Positions 1 through 4,179 of a stretch of 8,218 nt of DNA are shown piece by piece (within the stretch, counting starts at the first letter, position 1; each line of letters starts with the position of its first letter). The DNA comes from an uncultured Chlorobiaceae bacterium (GTDB taxonomy: Bacteria > Bacteroidota > Chlorobiia > Chlorobiales > Chlorobiaceae). The notes under the pieces were generated by a model, which was not told the DNA's origin, made no database searches, and saw only the letters and a list, made by a program, of their open reading frames with translations. Where the stretch lies: positions 1 through 8,218 of the forward strand of contig CAIXCO010000254.1 in assembly GCA_903917955.1 (NCBI GenBank). The letters are read 5' to 3'. The translations under genes were made by a program, and so were the position numbers.

Positions 1-1451
1 ACCTTGAGAATCCGGTCGTGTGCCCTCGCAGAGAGGTTCATGCGGTTCATCGCATCCATCAGCTTTTGTGCGCTCTCCCGGTCGAGCTGGCAGTAGCTTT
101 TGATCTGGCGGGAGCTCATCTGGGCATTGGTATAGATTTTCGGCGCTGTTGTGGAGGCGAAACGCTCCTGCTGGATTTTTCGGGCAGCAATGACCCGCTG
201 GCGGATGGTCAGTGAGTTTTCGGCGCTCGATGCGGCAAAGAGGTCACTGTTTTCAACTTTCGGCACGTCGATGTGAATATCAATTCGGTCGAGCAGCGGG
301 CCGGAAATTTTTGAAAGATAGCGCTGAATCTGCTGGGGTGGGGCCGTCAGATTGCCGTCACTGTCTTTCAGGGCTCCTGCCGGGCTCGGGTTCATGGCTG
401 CGATAAGCATGAAGCCAGCCGGATAACGGGTGGTAACAGAGATTCGCGACACTGTCACCTCCCGTTCTTCAAGGGGTTGGCGAAGCACTTCGAGGGCATT
501 GCGGCTGAATTCGGGCAGCTCATCCAGAAAAAGAATTCCATTGTGGGCAAGGCTCACCTCTCCCGGTTTGGCCGTGGAGCCGCCGCCGATGAGCGCAATA
601 TTGCTTGTGGTATGATGCGGACTGCGGAAGGGACGCACCACCATGAGGGGGCGCTCTTTGTCAAGCAGGCTGGCCACCGAGTAGATTTTTGTGGTTTCGA
701 GCGCCTCTTCAAAGCCGAGAGGGGGCAAAATGCCTGGCAACCCTTTTGCCAGCATGGTCTTGCCGCTGCCGGGAGGGCCGATCATGATGACGTTATGCCC
801 CCCGGCGGCGGCTATTTCAAGCGCTTTTTTGGCCGCTCCCTGTCCCTTGATATCGGCAAAATCAACCAGATACTCCTGTTCTCCCTCAAAAAGCTCTGCA
901 ATATTGACGCTCACCGGGGTGAATACCCTCTCTCCCTTCAACAGGGCAACCGTCTCGTTCAGGCTTTCAACCCCAAAAACCTCAATGGCCGACTTTGCGG
1001 CAGAGACCGCCACCGCTGCCTCCGCCGCATTTTCCATCGGCACAATCAGCCGCTTTATTCCCTCCTTTCCCGCCATGATGGCCACAGGGAGTGCGCCGTT
1101 GATTCTCCGAAGAGAGCCATCAAGCGCAAGCTCTCCCATAATGAGCGTCTCCTCAAACTGGTTGCCGATCAGCTCAAGGGAACCAAGAAGGCCGATGGCG
1201 ACGGGCAGGTCAAATGCCGTCCCCACCTTTTTGATATCGGCAGGCGCCAGATTGACCGTGATTTTTTTTGGGGGAATGGTAAAGCCCGAGTTTCGGATAG
1301 CCGTAAGAATCCTCTCCCGGCTCTCTCTGACCGCATTGTCGGGCAATCCTACAACTGTAAACGAGGGGATGCCGCCCGCCACATTGGCTTCAACCGTAAC
1401 TTTCATGGCATCAATGCCAATCAGCGCAGCAGCGTTCAGTACTGAGAGCAT
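1..1451 (-). CDS. comM: ComM/YifB-family Mg-chelatase-like AAA+ ATPase (3' end outside window)
   Basis: ComM is a hexameric AAA+ helicase that promotes branch migration during integration of transformed DNA in naturally competent bacteria; it resembles Mg-chelatase subunit ChlI/BchI but is not a chelatase. I start it at the ATG at 1449-1451 because translation at once gives the family N-terminus (MLSVLNAAALIGIDA, then VVGLPDNAVRESRERI and VNLAPADIKK). About 483 codons lie in the window and read open to the left edge, where the protein is in the C-terminal helical domain (NLSARAHDRILK); the family is usually near 500 residues, so roughly 20-30 are missing. Order: ChlI-like N domain (about 20-140), Walker A GPPGSGK at 225-231, Walker B ILFLDE at 306-311, and SGPLLDRIDIH at 383-393. 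The loop after AAMNP (351-355) lacks the cysteines most homologues have there. A BchI role is unlikely because the N-terminal domain is the ComM type. No clear Shine-Dalgarno is seen. Confidence 0.93.
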   Translation of the reverse strand, partial: MLSVLNAAALIGIDAMKVTVEANVAGGIPSFTVVGLPDNAVRESRERILTAIRNSGFTIPPKKITVNLAPADIKKVGTAFDLPVAIGLLGSLELIGNQFEETLIMGELALDGSLRRINGALPVAIMAGKEGIKRLIVPMENAAEAAVAVSAAKSAIEVFGVESLNETVALLKGERVFTPVSVNIAELFEGEQEYLVDFADIKGQGAAKKALEIAAAGGHNVIMIGPPGSGKTMLAKGLPGILPPLGFEEALETTKIYSVASLLDKERPLMVVRPFRSPHHTTSNIALIGGGSTAKPGEVSLAHNGILFLDELPEFSRNALEVLRQPLEEREVTVSRISVTTRYPAGFMLIAAMNPSPAGALKDSDGNLTAPPQQIQRYLSKISGPLLDRIDIHIDVPKVENSDLFAASSAENSLTIRQRVIAARKIQQERFASTTAPKIYTNAQMSSRQIKSYCQLDRESAQKLMDAMNRMNLSARAHDRILK

Positions 1452-1478
1452 GGCGGAAAGGGTGAGAGAGTTTCTGTA

Positions 1479-1507
1479 TTTATACGCAAGATATGCAATT
1501 ATTTGAA
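1479..1507 (-). promoter_or_regulatory. candidate sigma-70-type promoter of comM
   Basis: On the minus strand TTCAAA (1502-1507) and TATAAA (1479-1484) are separated by 17 bases, which would put transcription start about 20 bases before the comM ATG. The -35 is a weak match (4 of 6). The site lies between comM and the first methyltransferase fragment. It is a pattern match only. Confidence 0.35.
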
Positions 1508-1518
1508 AGTTTTAGCAT

Positions 1519-1543
1519 CAGCGGGACAACCTCACTTGCCGCA
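1519..1543 (+). repeat. 25-bp exact direct repeat, copy 1 (methyltransferase motif I)
   Basis: Starts CAGCGGGACAACC and ends CTTGCCGCA. It is identical over 25 bases to 3218-3242 and encodes SGTTSLAA in both places. The flanks differ at once on both sides. It marks where the two methyltransferase fragments overlap. Confidence 0.9.
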
Positions 1544-1860
1544 GCCATTGAGCAGTTACCCTACCAGTTCAAAGATCCCCACAAGCTCGACAAAAAAACA
1601 GATCCCCGAAAACTCACCTTTGGCTCCAGGATTGAGAAGGAGAGCAAGGTAGAGCGCGAAGAGTTTTTCACCGTCAAGGAGATACTCAGCCCCGAAAAAG
1701 TGAGGCTATCCAACGGGTTGACGGTAAAACTGATCGGTATCAAGAGCGAACCCTTCACGCACGACAAAGCGGTTAGCTATTTGACCGAAAAAATCAAGAG
1801 GGAGCACTCATCGGAGATGCCGATCTTCCGTACTTCCGAATATCCCACGAATTATTCTTG
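1519..1860 (+). pseudogene. C-terminal fragment of a DNA methyltransferase
   Basis: The open frame 1493-1978 contains, from 1520, SGTTSLAA, the end of a methyltransferase SAM-binding motif I. It is followed directly by AIEQLPYQFKDPHKLDKK, then LTFGSRIEKES, EEFFTVKEILSPEKVRL and TVKLIGIK. From memory, these last segments are typical of the C-terminal region of a family of restriction-associated beta-class methyltransferases. Everything N-terminal of motif I is absent, and so is the stretch that normally links motif I to the C-terminal region. Family resemblance fades after LTEKIK (about 1798), and the rest of the frame runs into the antisense of vapC. The ATG at 1493 falls inside the candidate comM promoter and has no ribosome-binding site, so I regard this as a dead fragment, not a 161-residue gene. 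It lies opposite in strand to comM and vapC. Confidence 0.7.
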
Positions 1861-1881
1861 CAGGATTGTTCCAGATGATGA

Positions 1882-2295
1882 TCAGTATGGTGACAGTGTC
1901 CAATTTTCTATAATTAACCGATCCGGGACTCTGGTAAACGCTTTATCTCCCGTGACAAGAACGGCATTGACTGCCTGAGCATGAGCCGCAATCATAAGGT
2001 CAAGTGGTGAGAGCGTCACACCTGCGGTTTCGCACTTGGTTCGAAGATCACCATAGAAGACGGCAACCTCTTTATCCCAAGCCAATATTTTTACCCGAAT
2101 CAAAAACTCATGGACTCGGGCTGTAAGACCCTTTGGATAGGCGCGTTTTGCCAAGCCATAGAGTAATTCAGCCTGCGTAACCGATGACACTACAACACGT
2201 TGTATTGGTACAGCAACAAGCCTCTCACGAACAAGAGGAATGTCACCTTTGATAATATGACTGGCAATATTCGTATCCAGCATGTAGAGGCTCAT
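1882..2295 (-). CDS. vapC: VapC-type PIN-domain toxin ribonuclease
   Basis: Toxin of a type II TA pair. VapC proteins are Mg-dependent PIN-domain endoribonucleases that cut tRNA or rRNA and stop growth unless bound by VapB. The four acidic PIN residues are present: D7 in MLDTNI, E43 in SSVTQAELLYG, D99 in SPLDLMIAAHA and D117 in VTGDKAF. The 137-residue length suits the enterobacterial VapC/MvpT-like subgroup, so the enzyme looks intact. I choose the ATG at 2293-2295 over the upstream in-frame GTG at 2304 because it gives the classic ATGA overlap with the antitoxin stop and the usual short lead before the first Asp. The stop falls a few tens of bases past the methyltransferase fragment on the other strand, and no terminator is visible between this stop and comM. 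Confidence 0.9.
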   Translation of the reverse strand: MSLYMLDTNIASHIIKGDIPLVRERLVAVPIQRVVVSSVTQAELLYGLAKRAYPKGLTARVHEFLIRVKILAWDKEVAVFYGDLRTKCETAGVTLSPLDLMIAAHAQAVNAVLVTGDKAFTRVPDRLIIENWTLSPY

Positions 2296-2552
2296 TCTGT
2301 CCACCCTTCAAACGGATCTCGCAATTGCTCTGGCTGCTTTCGATCGTCAGCTTGCATAAAATCGGCAGGTACTTCAGTTGTTGTATCAAGCTCAAACAGT
2401 CCTGACCATGAATCGGGATGGTGTGACAAAATAATATCTCCAGAAATTGCATCACGACGGATAAAGACCTCTTTTCCCTCGAAACGGAACTCCTTCGGTA
2501 TTCGGACGGCTTGACTTCGCCCTGATATAAAAATCTTTGCAGTAACAGGCAT
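2292..2552 (-). CDS. vapB: VapB/VagC-type AbrB-like antitoxin
   Basis: Antitoxin partner of the adjoining vapC. It is 86 residues. The N-terminal half has the swapped-hairpin AbrB/SpoVT DNA-binding pattern (AKIFISGRSQAVRIPKEFRF, about residues 5-24), which in this family binds the operon's own promoter. The C-terminal tail (DRKQPEQLRDPFEGWTE) is the acidic/aromatic segment expected to wrap around the PIN toxin. Its stop overlaps the toxin start by four bases, indicating translational coupling. A purine-rich GGGGG (2560-2564) sits seven bases before the ATG and supports the start. By family precedent the VapBC complex represses its own promoter, which would lie at 2585-2613. Confidence 0.9.
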   Translation of the reverse strand: MPVTAKIFISGRSQAVRIPKEFRFEGKEVFIRRDAISGDIILSHHPDSWSGLFELDTTTEVPADFMQADDRKQPEQLRDPFEGWTE

Positions 2553-2584
2553 AGGTAATCCCCCTTGATAAAAAACATTTTCCC

Positions 2585-2613
2585 AATCTAAATATAATTT
2601 TGGTATCTATCAA
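2585..2613 (-). promoter_or_regulatory. candidate vapBC promoter
   Basis: On the minus strand TTGATA (2608-2613, 5 of 6 to consensus) and TAGATT (2585-2590, 4 of 6) are exactly 17 bases apart. This lies 33 bases upstream of the vapB start in AT-rich DNA. TATCAA on the plus strand recurs at 2620-2625, so a short direct repeat overlaps the -35 and could be part of an operator. Inferred from sequence alone. Confidence 0.45.
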
Positions 2614-2686
2614 GAGATGTATCAAATTCAGATTCTAAAAGATGCAAAAGAGAAGAGGACATTTTACCAGTTACTTGTCAGCAGTC

Positions 2687-2853
2687 TCAGGCAATAGTGC
2701 TAATTCCTCTCCGTTCTACAAGAGAAAGAAGTTTCAGTGTTTGTTCAGGCAGGTATCTTTTGTCCGCATTCCCATTGGCTGACCGATTCCTTTGTCACGT
2801 TCAGATAGTGAGCAAAAACTCTCCATACTCACCTCTTCACGTTCACGCAATGC
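2687..2853 (-). pseudogene. frameshifted remnant of a HigA-like (Xre HTH) antitoxin
   Basis: Read on the minus strand across two one-base frame changes, this gives ALREREEVSMESF, then AHYLNVTKESVSQWECGQKI, then PEQTLKLLSLVERRGISTIA and a stop at 2687-2689. That is the C-terminal half of the Xre-type helix-turn-helix antitoxins that pair with HigB/RelE toxins (SQ-W-C/RGQK-P followed by LKLLSLVE-KG). The frame changes are near 2814-2818, in a run of A/T, and near 2748-2752. A partner toxin gene is absent, and the N-terminus is cut about 15 bases before the methyltransferase fragment begins. The run of family-like segments in three frames is hard to explain by chance, though I could not align it. 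The rest of 2553-2868 holds only the vapBC promoter and no other gene that I can see. Confidence 0.6.
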
Positions 2854-2868
2854 CGTTCAAGTATATTC

Positions 2869-3320
2869 CTCGCTGACAGGTCGGTGCATCTTGTTGTCAC
2901 TTCACCACCCTACTGGCAGCTCAAGGACTACGGGACGGAGAACCAGATCAGCTTTCACGAGAGTTACGAGTGCTACATCAACAACCTGAACCTTGTCTGG
3001 AACGAATGCGAGAGGGCGACGCTCCAAAGCCCACCAAAGAGCAGAAAGAGCGTTCAGCCATGACCACCGAGGAGTGGAACACCTACTTCTTTGGCCACTG
3101 GAACTTTGCCGGGGCAAAACAGGAGGGGCACCTCGCCATGTTCCCCGAAGAGCTTCCGCACCGGCTCATTAAAATGTTTGCCTTCCGGGGCGATACCGTG
3201 CTTGATCCCTTCATGGGCAGCGGGACAACCTCACTTGCCGCAAAGAATCTCGAACGAAACTCTATCGGGTACGAAATCAATCCGGAGTTTATCGAGATTG
3301 CCCGGCAGAAGCTGAGCATG
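2869..3320 (+). pseudogene. N-terminal and catalytic part of a beta-class DNA methyltransferase, internally deleted
   Basis: Frame 1 from about 2869 reads LADRSVHLVVTSPPYWQLK, DYGTENQISFHESYECYINN and LNLVWNECER. TSPPYW is the catalytic motif IV of N4-cytosine/N6-adenine methyltransferases. That frame then meets a stop at 3061-3063. From about 3009 a different frame carries GDAPKPTKEQKERSAMTTEE, FFGHWNFAGAKQEGHLAMFP, EELPHRLIKMF, the SAM-binding DPFMGSGTTSLAAKNLERN and GYEINPEFIEIARQKL. Motif IV before motif I is the beta-class order. At the join near 3009-3018 the linking stretch of the family (which I estimate at several tens of residues) is missing and the frame changes, so no full protein can be made. 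The start codon is lost on the left; on the right the match stops four bases before the stop of the opposite-strand toxin gene. The frame 2970-3377 is its longest ATG-led remnant. Confidence 0.82.
3218..3242 (+). repeat. 25-bp exact direct repeat, copy 2 (methyltransferase motif I)
   Basis: Second copy of the repeat at 1519-1543, in the same orientation, about 1.7 kb away. Here it sits in its natural context, DPFMGSGTTSLAAKNLERN, so this is the original reading context and the other copy is the truncated one. Confidence 0.9.
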
Positions 3321-3323
3321 GTA

Positions 3324-3650
3324 TTACTCTTTAAGCAATCGATCGGTGAGCATTGTCATGAAATCCCGACGGGTTGATACGAACATGTAAACATAAACAT
3401 CCCGCACTCCAACTTCATAGATGACTCTGGTTTGTCCAACCAGCCTCTCGCGAATTCCCTGCAACCCAAGTCGAACCGCCTCATCAGGAACAAAACCAGA
3501 AGCGGGGAACTCGCCGATATCTCTCAGAATCTCTTTGTATTGTCGCTCTGAAGATTTCTGTGCCGCCGCACCAAACTTACGCTTAACGTATTTTTGGATT
3601 TCACGATAATCATCTTTCGCGCAATCGAGAATAAAAACAGAGTGTGCCAC
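3324..3650 (-). CDS. ParE/RelE-superfamily toxin
   Basis: Toxin of a second type II TA pair. It is 108 residues, the usual size for the RelE/ParE fold. An N-terminal helical part (CAKDDYREIQKYVKRKFG, about 10-27) leads to the strand core, GIRERLVGQTRVIYEV (65-80) and VYVYMFVSTRRDF (85-97), ending in a basic helix. RelE members cut mRNA at the ribosome and ParE members poison gyrase; the catalytic residues that would separate these are not clear, so I leave the target open. Translation starts at a GTG whose last base is shared with the antitoxin stop (TAGTG), so the toxin depends on coupled translation. Its stop lies next to the break point of the methyltransferase fragment on the opposite strand. 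Confidence 0.85.
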   Translation of the reverse strand: MAHSVFILDCAKDDYREIQKYVKRKFGAAAQKSSERQYKEILRDIGEFPASGFVPDEAVRLGLQGIRERLVGQTRVIYEVGVRDVYVYMFVSTRRDFMTMLTDRLLKE

Positions 3651-3916
3651 TATTCTTCCCTCTCCATATCAGAAAAAAAATCCTCAACGCTTTGAAATTT
3701 CCCCTCTGAAATATCTTTTTTGCCAAGGTTGATAAGCTTCAGAAAAGCCATGGTTTCAATCTGTTCTTCGTAGGTACGAATGTCCATGACGACAATCTTC
3801 GCTTCACCATTTTGGGTGACGATAAGCGGGCTCCGATTTTCTTCAAAGTCCCTTATGATCTCGGCGGCATGTGACTTAAGGTAGGAAATAGGGCGTACCC
3901 TTTTTGAAAGTTTCAT
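3650..3916 (-). CDS. Phd/YefM-family antitoxin
   Basis: Antitoxin of the second TA pair, 88 residues. The N-terminal Phd/YefM fold is recognisable: PISYLKSHAAEIIRDFEENR (9-28), SPLIVTQNGEAKIVVMDIRT (29-48) and YEEQIETMAFLKLI (49-62), with an acidic, probably disordered C-terminal tail (SVEDFFSDMEREE) that would bind the toxin. Phd/YefM proteins bind DNA as dimers and repress their own operon. A strong ribosome-binding site, AAGGAG on the minus strand (3922-3927), stands five bases before the ATG and fixes the start. One base overlaps the downstream toxin gene. An 8-bp inverted repeat at 3953-3990 just upstream is a possible operator. Confidence 0.88.
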   Translation of the reverse strand: MKLSKRVRPISYLKSHAAEIIRDFEENRSPLIVTQNGEAKIVVMDIRTYEEQIETMAFLKLINLGKKDISEGKFQSVEDFFSDMEREE

Positions 3917-3952
3917 TGTTGCTCCTTTTCACAGAAATACTGTTGCTCAAGA

Positions 3953-3990
3953 CTGAATATAGACTAAATTTAATTCTTCTTCATATTCAG
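3953..3990. promoter_or_regulatory. inverted repeat upstream of the phd/parE operon (possible operator)
   Basis: CTGAATAT (3953-3960) and ATATTCAG (3983-3990) are perfect inverted arms separated by 22 AT-rich bases. The element lies 37-74 bases upstream of the antitoxin start, where its promoter should be; TATATT on the minus strand overlaps the near arm and could be a -10, but no good -35 is seen. A smaller dyad, ACAG-AAATA-CTGT, lies at 3931-3943, between it and the ribosome-binding site. Phd-family antitoxins bind such dyads. The assignment is positional. Confidence 0.4.
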
Positions 3991-4055
3991 AGAGCAGTGA
4001 TGCCCGAATGCTGCACCGTCTGAAGAAGGAACTTTTCCTCCTGCCCGCTAAATTG

Positions 4056-4109
4056 GTGCACCTTGTTGTCACCACAACCAGCAGAGCCTCAATCATGGGG
4101 AGTTTTCCT
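4056..4109 (+). pseudogene. possible third methyltransferase scrap (middle region)
   Basis: The plus frame reads VHLVVTTTSRASIMGSFP. The second half resembles the VTTTNTTGGASIMGSFP segment of the same methyltransferase family, which belongs to the part deleted from the fragment at 2869-3320. At DNA level, 4055-4072 differs from 2883-2900 (the VHLVVTS codons) at one base of 18, so the scrap could be a join of the two regions. It is very short, and the family comparison is from memory. The rest of 3991-4179 has no gene I recognise apart from the hairpin at 4123-4140. Confidence 0.35.
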
Positions 4110-4122
4110 TTGAGTTATGAAT

Positions 4123-4140
4123 GCCGAGCTGGGGCTCGGC
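4123..4140. repeat. 7-bp stem hairpin after ppc (possible dispersed repeat or terminator)
   Basis: GCCGAGC-TGGG-GCTCGGC forms a perfect 7-bp stem with a 4-base loop, 40 bases past the ppc stop in ppc's direction. There is no T-run after it on the minus strand, so it is not a standard intrinsic terminator, though it is the only strong hairpin after ppc. The GAGCTGGGGCTCGGCGCTCCC wording resembles GC-rich intergenic repeats that I recall from several bacterial genomes; only one copy occurs here. Confidence 0.45.
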
Positions 4141-4179
4141 GCTCCCGGGGACTCCCAAGCACTCCCAGATGCTATCAGG

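Noticed and set aside
477..1506. Long plus-strand open frames (322 and 271 codons)
   Set aside because: They lie antisense to comM, whose minus-strand frame has full family motifs. Their protein sequences look like nothing known and are low-complexity by-products of the opposite strand.
1493..1978. Whole 161-codon frame as a living gene
   Set aside because: The N-terminal eight codons are promoter DNA, the C-terminal part is antisense to vapC, and only the middle matches the methyltransferase family.
2243..2578. Minus-strand 111-codon frame
   Set aside because: It overlaps vapB in another frame, while vapB has a clear AbrB-type motif, a ribosome-binding site and the coupled toxin start.
1519..3242. 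The 25-bp repeats as ends of a transposon or as att sites
   Set aside because: Both copies are coding sequence for the same protein motif, and one lies in its natural full context, so homology of the two gene fragments explains them better.
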